Translations under genes and position numbers: made by a program | NCBI RefSeq assembly: GCF_002979865.1 | Contig: NZ_PCPZ01000004.1 | Coordinates: 1-64,000, forward strand | From: Arthrobacter sp. MYb214 | GTDB taxonomy: Bacteria > Actinomycetota > Actinomycetes > Actinomycetales > Micrococcaceae | Reading direction: 5' to 3' | Length of the DNA: 64,000 nucleotides | Notes under the pieces: model-generated | Seen by the model: only the letters and a program-made list of their open reading frames with translations | Databases searched by the model: none | Told to the model about the DNA's origin: nothing | Shown here: piece after piece, positions 29,013-36,924 of the stretch | How the letters are laid out: each line of letters opens with the position of its first letter | Numbering within the stretch: position 1 is the first letter of the stretch

Positions 29013-30446
29013 CTACAGTAAGCGATCAATAATCTTTCGCTTAGCCCATGAATACGGAGGATATATTGCGCTCAAGGTGTCAACTACGGTCGTTTTGTTG
29101 AGTTCCGAGCGCATCTGCGAAAGCCGTTCGAATCCATGCTTGCCGTGGTAGGCCCCCATTCCACTCGGTCCGACGCCACCAAAAGGCAGGGTTGGAACGA
29201 TCATCTGGGCCAACGGAGCATTGTGCACTATGGAGCCGGCTCGCACCCGATCAGAGAAAATCGACTGCAGGCGCGGACTTTCGCTCATCAGGTAAGCGGC
29301 CAGCGGTGATGGCCGCCGGGCAATGAATTCGAGGGCTTCCTCGAAGGTTTCCACCTCGATCACCGGCAGGATAGGACCGAAAATCTCTTCGGTCATCAAA
29401 CTTCCCTCGAGGTCCACATTGCGCATGATGCTCGGAGCGATGCGCAAGGTATCCTCGTCGTATTCGCCGCCGAAAACCACCTCGCCCTGCTCGAACATCG
29501 ACAACAGCCGGTCAAAGTGCTTGCGGCTGACGATGCGGCCAAAGTCCGGATGGGTCAGCGGCTCCTTGCCGTAGAAGCTGGTGATGGCCTGGCCCAGGCG
29601 CCTGATGAGCTCAGACGAGTCGCCAACACTCAATACGTAATCCGGGGCCACACAGGTCTGGCCGGCATTCATGAATTTGGCGTAGGCCAAGCGCTTTGCG
29701 GAAGCCAACGAATCGTTTTCCACCACGGCCGGCGACTTTCCGCCCAGTTCCAAGGTGGTTGGTGTCAGATGCTTCGCAGCCGCTGCAGCCACGATCTTGG
29801 CCACGCGTTCACCGCCGGTGTAGAAAATATGATCCCAGCGGGCGCCGAGCAACTCCGTGGAGGTATCCACCCCGCCTTCAACTACCGCGTAGACACGTTC
29901 GTCGAGGTAGACCGGGAGGAACTTGGCCAAGGCGCCTGAGGTCGCAGGAGCCAGTTCCGATGGCTTGATCACCGCCGCGTTGCCGGCAGCAATGGCCGCG
30001 ACCAGCGGTGCGAGCACCAGCTGAACCGGATAGTTCCAGGCGCCGATAATCAGCACGACCCCCAGCGGGCGCGGCTCAACCTTGGCAATGGCTGGTTGCA
30101 AAGCCAGCGGTACCTTGACGCTGGTGGAATCCATCCATTCAACGAGGTGGCGCTGGGCGAAATCTATTTCTGCCCGCACCACGTCGATTTCGGAGAATTT
30201 GGCTTCGGTGGCACTCTTGCCCAAGTCCTCGGCCAAGGCCTGGACGAAGTCTTCCAGATGCTCTTCGAGCATCTTCTCCAGGGCCTTGAGCTGCTGCAGG
30301 CGGAAGCGTCGCGGATGCGTGATCCGCGTGTCCGCAGAACGCCGCAAATGGCTCAGAACTGTTGCTATGCGCGATGGATGCTCGTCCACCGGAGGTGCGG
30401 AATCACCGACCGGTTCGGGCAACGGAGTGGAAGTAAACAGACCCAT
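29013..30446 (-). CDS. Class-3-like aldehyde dehydrogenase
   Basis: A 477-residue NAD(P)-dependent aldehyde dehydrogenase. The catalytic Cys is in NAGQTCVAPDY, the general-base Glu in TTLELGGKSPA, and the C-terminal stretch with PPYSWAKRKII is typical of ALDH3 (long-chain and aromatic aldehydes). ATG 30446 was chosen because TACGCT lies exactly six bases upstream (30458 to 30453), giving a leaderless promoter; a GTG six codons earlier is less likely. It is divergent from the YtrA-type operon. Confidence 0.88.
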   Translation of the reverse strand: MGLFTSTPLPEPVGDSAPPVDEHPSRIATVLSHLRRSADTRITHPRRFRLQQLKALEKMLEEHLEDFVQALAEDLGKSATEAKFSEIDVVRAEIDFAQRHLVEWMDSTSVKVPLALQPAIAKVEPRPLGVVLIIGAWNYPVQLVLAPLVAAIAAGNAAVIKPSELAPATSGALAKFLPVYLDERVYAVVEGGVDTSTELLGARWDHIFYTGGERVAKIVAAAAAKHLTPTTLELGGKSPAVVENDSLASAKRLAYAKFMNAGQTCVAPDYVLSVGDSSELIRRLGQAITSFYGKEPLTHPDFGRIVSRKHFDRLLSMFEQGEVVFGGEYDEDTLRIAPSIMRNVDLEGSLMTEEIFGPILPVIEVETFEEALEFIARRPSPLAAYLMSESPRLQSIFSDRVRAGSIVHNAPLAQMIVPTLPFGGVGPSGMGAYHGKHGFERLSQMRSELNKTTVVDTLSAIYPPYSWAKRKIIDRLL

Positions 30447-30505
30447 GATTTGAGCGTACGTCACTGGGACTATTTTTCATCGTTTAATTCGCCGGAGGAT
30501 TCAAT

Positions 30506-30527
30506 ATGTATCAAATAGTTGATACAT
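30506..30527. promoter_or_regulatory. Palindromic operator of the YtrA-type operon
   Basis: A perfect inverted repeat with nine-base arms, ATGTATCAA at 30506-30514 and TTGATACAT at 30519-30527, around ATAG. It overlaps the extended -10 (TGATACATT) ahead of ATG 30536, with the presumed -35 at 30500-30505. The adjacent gene encodes a GntR-family regulator whose operators have this GT...AC symmetry. The same element is also an in-frame coding start, so chance cannot be excluded. Confidence 0.5.
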
Positions 30528-30535
30528 TGATTTCC

Positions 30536-32065
30536 ATGAACCAGTTCTCGGCGAGCGCCATATCCATCGCTTTCGTTGCCGCAATCATCTGCGTTTGGTT
30601 GCGTTCGGTGGCGCACAGGCGTGGAACACCAGCTATCGACCGGGCCCGATCCCACTCGTTCTGGTGCGCATTGATCGCATTCTTTGCTTCAACCTCATGG
30701 GATTTGTCCGAGACCTGGCGCGTTTCAATGACCGAGCCCAATTCAGGTTCGGCTCTCGCTGAAGCACTCACTCCGGGGATCTGGGTTCTTCTGGTTTACC
30801 TCATCGGCTTGTTCACTTGGCCCAAGGAACTCCAGCCAGTGCGCACCGCTTCATTAGAGGCCCGCAGCCTGACAACTCCATTTCCCAAGGCCCTAGGGGC
30901 TTTCGTTGGGCTTTTGCTGCTGATCGCGGTCGGCTCCCTGTGGCCGGCGTCCAAAGTCGAAGGGCTCGTTGGCGTTCCGGCCTCGGAATTCACGACCTTT
31001 GATTTTGACGGCATCTATTCATACACGTCGGAGGGTCCGTATGATGGGCGGTTGCCGGGCACACAGATGCTCCCGGTATTCATCGTGGCCCTGGCAGGGA
31101 TCATCGTGGCCGCGGCTGTGATTACCGTAGTTATCCTGAAAAGACCTGCCTTGGCCGGCATCTCGGTCGAAGACAACCAAGCGTTGCGCACGGTCTGGCT
31201 CAACCGCTTGATGCGCAATATCGGCATCGTCTTGCTGGCCTTCACTTTGTCGGTGGTCAATTACTCGCAGGCTAATTCGCCGGATGGACAGTACGAGTTC
31301 GTTAGCTATGGCGCCCTTGCGGTGGCCCTCACGTTGCTCTTCTGGGGACCGCGCTCTACATTCTCAGCTCAATCCACCACCAGGGAACGGACCGCCTTCT
31401 CGCGTTTGCGTGATCAACTATTCACCTTGCAATACGTAACTGCAGCACTCACCTTGCTCAGCGTTGCAATCGGCTGGTCATTCTTGCCGCTGGATGACGA
31501 GCTCCAGATGCCTACCAATGAGCGAACTACGTGGATCTTAATGATCTTTGCCGGTGCGGCTTTGAGCTATGCCGTTCTCAATGCGCTTTATCTCAGCTAC
31601 GTCAGCACGGTGGCCCGGCAGGCGTCTGCAGCACCCAAGTACCACGCGCCCCTGCCCTTGTGGTCCTACATCGCCGCTGGCTTGCTGTTTGCCACCAGCA
31701 CCTATTTTCTGCTCGATCCGCCGCTGGACTATTTGTGGGGCTTCGTGCCTCCAGGCAAGACAATGGTTGCAGGCTTGATCCTGCTGTTGCTGGCAACCCA
31801 TCTTGGATTCGTCTGGTTCTCCCGCCGGGCAATTATTCCCTGGGCTGTCTCGTCGGCCGAAGAAATCTGGTACCGCAAGGTCCTGGAACTGCGTTCAATG
31901 CGTGTTAACACCAGTGCAGTGGTAGCCATGCTGCTCATTGGCTACGGATTCCCGGCCGGGCTGGGACTCTTTGCATTGCTCATCTTCGTTGTCCCAGCAG
32001 TCATTTTCCTAGAGCGCCCCGGTAGCGCCTTCGTGCGGGAACATCAGCCGGCAGCTACTTCATGA
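30536..32065 (+). CDS. Large polytopic membrane protein, unknown family
   Basis: A 509-residue protein with about 12 hydrophobic segments spread over its length and an extracytoplasmic-looking loop (PASEFTTFDFDGIYSYTSEG) after the fourth. I do not recognise its family. It is co-expressed with a YtrA-type regulator through a four-base stop/start overlap. The start is uncertain: ATG 30536 follows an extended -10 by seven bases (leaderless), while ATG 30506 has GGAGGA six bases upstream and would add ten residues. YtrA regulators usually accompany ABC transporters; none is present here. Confidence 0.6.
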   Translation: MNQFSASAISIAFVAAIICVWLRSVAHRRGTPAIDRARSHSFWCALIAFFASTSWDLSETWRVSMTEPNSGSALAEALTPGIWVLLVYLIGLFTWPKELQPVRTASLEARSLTTPFPKALGAFVGLLLLIAVGSLWPASKVEGLVGVPASEFTTFDFDGIYSYTSEGPYDGRLPGTQMLPVFIVALAGIIVAAAVITVVILKRPALAGISVEDNQALRTVWLNRLMRNIGIVLLAFTLSVVNYSQANSPDGQYEFVSYGALAVALTLLFWGPRSTFSAQSTTRERTAFSRLRDQLFTLQYVTAALTLLSVAIGWSFLPLDDELQMPTNERTTWILMIFAGAALSYAVLNALYLSYVSTVARQASAAPKYHAPLPLWSYIAAGLLFATSTYFLLDPPLDYLWGFVPPGKTMVAGLILLLLATHLGFVWFSRRAIIPWAVSSAEEIWYRKVLELRSMRVNTSAVVAMLLIGYGFPAGLGLFALLIFVVPAVIFLERPGSAFVREHQPAATS

Positions 32066-32430
32066 GCACGCAGATCAGTGTTGACCTCCAAGCAGCTACC
32101 CCGCCCTATGAGCAGATCCGCTCGCAGATTGCTTCACTGATCTCCTTGGGAGATCTGCCCTCGGGGAGCAAGCTGCCTACTGTGCGTGCGCTGGCCACGG
32201 ACCTCGGCGTCGCTGCCGGTACAGTGGCGCGCGCCTACAAGGAGCTGGAAGCCGAAGAGCTGATCACCTCCCGGCGCCGTGCCGGCACAGTAGTCAACGA
32301 GCGGCCGCAGCCGGTGGATACCAGTGAAGATCTCCTGGCCGCCGTGGATCACCTCTGGGCGCTGGCGGCCGCGCAGAAGGTGGATGCGGCCACGCTCAAG
32401 GCCTTGGTGGCGCGGCGCGAGCGTAAGTAA
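32062..32430 (+). CDS. GntR-family regulator, YtrA subfamily
   Basis: A 122-residue transcription factor. An N-terminal winged helix (PPYEQIRSQIASLISLG, LPTVRALATDLGVAAGTVARAYKELEAEEL) is followed by a short helical effector region of about 45 residues, typical of YtrA-type regulators. ATGA overlap with the membrane protein gene shows translational coupling. It probably binds the palindrome at 30506-30527 and controls its own operon (inference). Confidence 0.9.
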   Translation: MSTQISVDLQAATPPYEQIRSQIASLISLGDLPSGSKLPTVRALATDLGVAAGTVARAYKELEAEELITSRRRAGTVVNERPQPVDTSEDLLAAVDHLWALAAAQKVDAATLKALVARRERK

Positions 32431-32431
32431 C

Positions 32432-32460
32432 TTGTCCTCGGAACCGGTTGTGCGTACGCT
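32432..32460 (+). promoter_or_regulatory. Promoter of the thiamine operon
   Basis: A -35-like TTGTCC at 32432-32437 and a -10-like TACGCT at 32455-32460 are spaced by 17 bases. Transcription would begin near 32467, just ahead of the riboswitch. Confidence 0.6.
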
Positions 32461-32471
32461 CTATGGCAGTG

Positions 32472-32543
32472 ACACGGGGTGTCGGATCAACCGACTGAGA
32501 TAAGACCCGTAGAACCTGATCTAGTTCACGCTAGCGGAGGGAT
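32472..32543 (+). promoter_or_regulatory. TPP (thi-box) riboswitch
   Basis: The leader carries the conserved thi-box blocks CGGGGTGTCGG, CCGACTGAGA, GACCCG, GAACCTGATC and the closing GCGGAGGGATG in the right order. Thiamine pyrophosphate binds this aptamer. The GGAGGG at 32536-32541 is both the 3' strand of the aptamer and the ribosome binding site of thiM, seven bases upstream of its ATG, so control is probably at translation. Confidence 0.92.
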
Positions 32544-32548
32544 GTCGC

Positions 32549-33343
32549 ATGGCTTTGCATGCAGTTGCCCAAAAATACCGGCAACAATCACCTTTGGTTT
32601 TTTGCCTGACCAATACCGTCGTATCCAATTTCACCGCCAATGTCTTGCTGGCATCCGGGGCTTCCCCGGCCATGACGGATCTGCCCGGAGAGGCCGGCCC
32701 ATTCGCGCAGGCAGCTTCAGCCGTATTGGTGAATTTGGGAACTCCAAGCACTGAACAGCTGACCGCCATGGAAGAAGCTGTGCAGTCGGCGAGCGCTGCA
32801 GGCACCCCCTGGGTCCTGGATCCAGTGGCAGTGGGAGCGCTTCTGGTGCGCACGGAGTTTGCCCGGCGCATTGTCCGGCAACGCCCGACCCTGATTCGCG
32901 GCAACGCCTCGGAAATCCTGGCCCTGGCCGGCCGGCAATCTGCTTCGCGCGGTGTCGATGCCTTGGATGAGGTTTCTGCCGCCTTGGCGGCGGGACGCGA
33001 ACTGGCCACGGAACACGACTGCGTAGTGGCCATTTCCGGCCAGGCTGACGCCATCATCGACGCCACGCGTACCGTCTTGGTGCATACCAACGGAATTGGC
33101 TTGACCCGGATGACAGGTGGCGGCTGCGCCTTGGGCGCGGTCTGCGCCGGGATGGTTGCGGTCCACGATGACCCGTTCGAGGCCACCATCGCAGCCCACG
33201 GTTTCTATGGCCTGGCCGCGGAAAAGGCCCTGGCTGGCAGCTCCGGTCCGGGCAGCTTCGCAGTTGCCTTCCTTGATGCGCTGTCGGCTGCCGATCCCGG
33301 GGAACTGAAGACTTTGAAGTACGAGGAATTGAACCATGCATAA
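32549..33343 (+). CDS. thiM: Hydroxyethylthiazole kinase
   Basis: Phosphorylates the thiazole moiety of thiamine for salvage. The 264-residue ribokinase-like enzyme has TNTVVSNFTANVLLASGA near the N terminus, the phosphate-binding GNASEILAL region and the catalytic GGGCALGAVCAG near the C terminus. First gene after the TPP riboswitch; its ribosome binding site is inside the aptamer. It overlaps thiE by eight bases. Confidence 0.94.
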   Translation: MALHAVAQKYRQQSPLVFCLTNTVVSNFTANVLLASGASPAMTDLPGEAGPFAQAASAVLVNLGTPSTEQLTAMEEAVQSASAAGTPWVLDPVAVGALLVRTEFARRIVRQRPTLIRGNASEILALAGRQSASRGVDALDEVSAALAAGRELATEHDCVVAISGQADAIIDATRTVLVHTNGIGLTRMTGGGCALGAVCAGMVAVHDDPFEATIAAHGFYGLAAEKALAGSSGPGSFAVAFLDALSAADPGELKTLKYEELNHA

Positions 33344-33977
33344 TTACGGCGCTTATCTAGTAGCCAACACTGCCAGCTGCACCCCACGCAGCACCCTGGA
33401 AGTTATCGAGGGCGCCGTCGCCGGAGGGATCGGGTGGATCCAGCTGCGCGCCAAGGATGAAAGCGCCCGGGAATTCTTCGAGCTGGCCTGCGCGGCTGCC
33501 AAGCTCACCGAGGGCAAAGCCCAGTTGCTGATCAATGACCGCATTGACGTCTACCTCGCGTCACGGGCTGCTGGCGCAGCAGTGAACGGCATCCATATCG
33601 GGCAAAAAGATGTGCCGGTACAGCTGGCTCGCCAGATCATCGGCGAGGGCATCATCGGCTTGAGTGCTTCCAGCGATGAGCAATTGGCCCAGGCGAACAA
33701 GGACGCCTCGGTGATCGACTACCTCGGTGTAGGAGCCATCCGCGCCACTCCGACGAAAAAAGACCATCCTGCTCCCCTGGGGCTGGACGGCTTTGCGCGA
33801 GCCGCTGCCTTGGCCAAGCTGCCCTGCGTAGCGATCGGCGCAATTACCCAAGACGATGCCGCCGCGATCCGCACCGGCGGCGGCGCAGGCCTGGCCGTGG
33901 TCCGCGCCATCTGCAACGCCGAAGATCCGCAACTTGCCAGCGCGCAGCTGGTCGCAGCCTGGGAGGCCTCGAAATGA
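33336..33977 (+). CDS. thiE: Thiamine-phosphate synthase
   Basis: Couples the HMP pyrophosphate and thiazole phosphate moieties to thiamine phosphate. The 213-residue TIM barrel has WIQLRAKDES (QxRxK), INDRIDVYLA, HIGQKDVP and the late GGGAGLAVVRAI phosphate-binding loop. Overlaps thiM at its start and thiD-tenA at its end, so the operon is translationally coupled. Confidence 0.94.
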   Translation: MHNYGAYLVANTASCTPRSTLEVIEGAVAGGIGWIQLRAKDESAREFFELACAAAKLTEGKAQLLINDRIDVYLASRAAGAAVNGIHIGQKDVPVQLARQIIGEGIIGLSASSDEQLAQANKDASVIDYLGVGAIRATPTKKDHPAPLGLDGFARAAALAKLPCVAIGAITQDDAAAIRTGGGAGLAVVRAICNAEDPQLASAQLVAAWEASK

Positions 33978-35398
33978 ACATCCTATCCATCGCAGGCTCC
34001 GATCCTTCCGGCGGCGCCGGAATCCAAGCGGATCTGAAGGCCATTGCCGCCAACGGCGGCTACGGAATGTGCGTGATCACCGCTTTGACTGCGCAAAACA
34101 CCCATGGGGTATCCGGAGTTCAGGCGATCAGCGGCGATTTCGTCCTCGCGCAGCTCGAAGCCGTGAGTACAGATATCCGCATCGATGCGATCAAGATCGG
34201 GATGCTGGCCAACGCCGAGGTGATCCGCGCAGTCACCAGCTGGCTGGAAACTGTTGACGCCCCCGTCGTGCTGGACCCGGTCATGGTGGCGACCAGCGGG
34301 GATCGCCTGCTCGACGACGAATCGGCCCTTGATTCACTGCTGGATCGCGCCACGGTGATTACCCCGAACCTGCTGGAGCTGGCCAGCTTGCTGCGCGAGC
34401 CTGTGGCCCCTTCCTGGGACGAAGCCCTGCGCCAGGCCCAGCGGCTGGCTGCCAAGCACGGCACGCTGGTGCTGGCCAAGGGCGGGCACCTGGCCGGGGC
34501 GGATTGCCCCGATGCCCTGGTGTCGGCGGGCGGGGTGCAGCTGGAGCTGCACGGACCGCGCCATGCCACCAGGAACACCCACGGCACCGGCTGCACCCTT
34601 TCCAGCACTCTGGCTACCCGCTTCGCTGCCACTGGAGATTGGATCGCCGCGTTGGAGCAGTCCAAGTCCTACCTCTCCAAGGCCATCGCAGCGGCCGACC
34701 AATTGCAGGTGGGCAGCGGCCACGGCCCGGTCAACCACTTCATCGACTTCTTCGGCACGGCAGATCCCATGGGCGACTGGTGGCAGAAGATCCAGCCGAT
34801 CCGCGAGGAAATCGACCAGCTGGATTTCATCACCCGGCTATCCGAGGGCACCTTGGACCGGGATGACTTCCACTACTACATCGCCCAGGATGCGCTGTAT
34901 CTGCTGCGTTACGCCAAGGTGCTTTCGCTGGCCAGCTCGATGGCGCCGGATCTCGGTGCCCAGCGTTTCTGGTCGCGTGGCGCCAACGGCATCCTCGATG
35001 GCGAGCTGCAGCTGCACGGCAGCTACCTGGATGAGTTCGCTGATACGCCCAGCGCCACCACGCTGAACTACACCAACCACCTGGCCGCCAGCCAGGAGAG
35101 CTACGGGGAGCTGATTGCCGCGATCCTGCCTTGCTACTGGCTGTACCAGGACATCGGCAAGCGGCTGGCGGCAGCCAACCATGCCGAGCATCCTTATCGG
35201 CAATGGCTGGAAACCTATGCATCCGAGGAATTCGACTCCGCCACCGAGCAGGCCATCGAAATGGTCCGCCAGGCGTTCGAGCAGGCAGATCCGCAGCTGC
35301 GGGCCCGCATGGAGGCCGCTTTCATCCGCTCCGCGGAACATGAGCGCTCTTTCTTCGCGCAGGCGCACGAGAACCGAGTAGACTTCTCTACGGCCTAA
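33974..35398 (+). CDS. thiD: Fused HMP/HMP-P kinase and TenA thiaminase II
   Basis: A 474-residue fusion. Residues about 1-255 are ThiD, phosphorylating hydroxymethylpyrimidine twice: LSIAGSDPSGGAGIQADLKA, GTGCTLSSTLA. Residues about 262-474 are TenA, which releases HMP from thiamine breakdown products or aminopyrimidines; the catalytic Cys is in LPCYWLYQ and a conserved Glu in AEHERSFF. Fusion of the salvage hydrolase to the kinase that uses its product fits a complete salvage operon with thiM and thiE. Confidence 0.92.
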   Translation: MNILSIAGSDPSGGAGIQADLKAIAANGGYGMCVITALTAQNTHGVSGVQAISGDFVLAQLEAVSTDIRIDAIKIGMLANAEVIRAVTSWLETVDAPVVLDPVMVATSGDRLLDDESALDSLLDRATVITPNLLELASLLREPVAPSWDEALRQAQRLAAKHGTLVLAKGGHLAGADCPDALVSAGGVQLELHGPRHATRNTHGTGCTLSSTLATRFAATGDWIAALEQSKSYLSKAIAAADQLQVGSGHGPVNHFIDFFGTADPMGDWWQKIQPIREEIDQLDFITRLSEGTLDRDDFHYYIAQDALYLLRYAKVLSLASSMAPDLGAQRFWSRGANGILDGELQLHGSYLDEFADTPSATTLNYTNHLAASQESYGELIAAILPCYWLYQDIGKRLAAANHAEHPYRQWLETYASEEFDSATEQAIEMVRQAFEQADPQLRARMEAAFIRSAEHERSFFAQAHENRVDFSTA

Positions 35399-35425
35399 AA
35401 CCCGCAGGGCCCGGGAAGAGGAATC

Positions 35426-36709
35426 ATGAGTTGGAGCATTCACGGCAACGGCAGGACCATCACCCCAGGTGAGGTAGTTGCCCCGGATGAGCGGCTGCAT
35501 TGGCCGCAGACCGTTTCCATCGGAGCCCAGCACATCCTGGCGATGTTCGGCGCCAGCATCCTGGTGCCAACCATCACCGGCTTCCCGGTCACCACGACCT
35601 TGCTGTTCACCGGCCTGGCCACCGTCATCTTCTTGCTGATGACCAGGAACAAGGTGCCCAGCTACCTCGGCTCGTCCTTTGCGATGATTGCCCCGGTCCT
35701 CTCGACCACCCAGTCGCACAGCATGTCCGGCGCGCTGGGCGGCATCGTGATGACCGGGGCCTTGCTGTTCGTTGTCGGGCTGATCGTGCAGAAGACCGGC
35801 ACCGGCTGGATCCACGCCCTGATGCCGCCGGTGGTCATGGGCACCATCGTGGCGCTCATCGGCCTGAATTTGGCCAGCGCAACGCTGGTTCCCATGACCG
35901 AGTTCCCGCTGACCACTTTCCTCACGGTGATCTTTACCGTGGTCGCGACCGTTGCGTTCAAGGGCCTGCTGGGCCGGTTGTCGATCCTCATGGGACTTCT
36001 TTGCGGCTACCTTGTTGCGCTGGCCCAGGGGCAGGTGAGCTTCAAGGCGGTTGCTGCCGCAGAGTGGATCGGACTGCCAGAATTCCACACCCCGACCTTC
36101 CACTTCGACACTGCGCTGATGTTCCTGCCTGCGGTGTTCGTGCTGATCGCCGAGAACATCGGCCATGTGCGCACCGTGGGCGTGATGACCAATCGCGACC
36201 TGTCGAAGTTCAACGGCCGTGCGCTGATGGCCGATGGCGCTGCCAGCGTGCTCGCCGGTTTCGGCGGCGGTTCGGCCACGACCACCTATGCCGAGAACAT
36301 CGGCGTGATGGCCGCTTCGCGCGTGTACTCGACCGCGGCCTATTGGATCGCTGCGATTGTGGCCGTGGCCCTGGCCTTCCTGCCAAAGTTCGGCGCATTG
36401 ATCGGCACCATTCCAGAAGGCGTGATCGGCGGCTTGGGCATCGTGCTCTACGGCATGATCGGCATCGTCGGCGCGCGCCTGTGGATCGAGGCGAAGGTGG
36501 ATTTCGGCAACCCGATCAACTTGATGACCGCCGGCACCGGCCTGATTATCGCCATTGCGGTGACCAAGGAAATCGCTTTCGGCCAGCTCCAGCTGGGCGG
36601 CATCGCCCTGGGCTCGATCGCCACCTTGGTGGTCTTCCACCTGATGAGTATCGTCGCCAAGATGCGCGGCAACGATTTGGCGGACTCGCAGAAGCCTGCG
36701 GATAGCTAG
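35426..36709 (+). CDS. NCS2-family nucleobase permease in the thiamine operon
   Basis: A 427-residue polytopic transporter with about 14 helices, like UraA and the uracil/xanthine permeases (GAQHILAMFGASILVPTITG, then GGSATTTYAENIGVM). SD GAAGAGG lies just before the ATG. Only 27 bases and no hairpin separate it from thiD-tenA, and a strong terminator follows it, so it is probably co-transcribed with the thiamine genes under TPP control. That suggests import of a pyrimidine precursor such as HMP, but uracil transport remains possible. Confidence 0.85.
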   Translation: MSWSIHGNGRTITPGEVVAPDERLHWPQTVSIGAQHILAMFGASILVPTITGFPVTTTLLFTGLATVIFLLMTRNKVPSYLGSSFAMIAPVLSTTQSHSMSGALGGIVMTGALLFVVGLIVQKTGTGWIHALMPPVVMGTIVALIGLNLASATLVPMTEFPLTTFLTVIFTVVATVAFKGLLGRLSILMGLLCGYLVALAQGQVSFKAVAAAEWIGLPEFHTPTFHFDTALMFLPAVFVLIAENIGHVRTVGVMTNRDLSKFNGRALMADGAASVLAGFGGGSATTTYAENIGVMAASRVYSTAAYWIAAIVAVALAFLPKFGALIGTIPEGVIGGLGIVLYGMIGIVGARLWIEAKVDFGNPINLMTAGTGLIIAIAVTKEIAFGQLQLGGIALGSIATLVVFHLMSIVAKMRGNDLADSQKPADS

Positions 36710-36723
36710 CAAATAAATTCCCC

Positions 36724-36767
36724 GCAGGCCGGCATCGCGATAACTCGCAATGCCGGCCTGCTTTTTT
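36724..36767 (+). terminator. Terminator of the thiamine-NCS2 operon
   Basis: A perfect 12-base-pair stem (GCAGGCCGGCAT at 36724-36735 with 36750-36761), loop of 14 bases, then six T. It lies 14 bases past the permease stop. Confidence 0.9.
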
Positions 36768-36924
36768 GCCAAGAATTCGGGAGCTGGCCAGTCATGAACC
36801 GGCGACGCGCACTGGGCCTCCCCCGGTCTTGAAGTAAGGACTCCTTCCAATTTGTGATCGATCTCCCATAAAAAATCGGGAAATCGGGATTCTGCGGCTC
36901 TCGAATCCGATAGCATGGCTCATT

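Noticed and set aside
34838-36916. 692-residue frame antisense to tenA and the NCS2 permease
   Set aside because: It has no recognisable domain, is full of His/Gln/Arg, and lies wholly opposite two clear genes.
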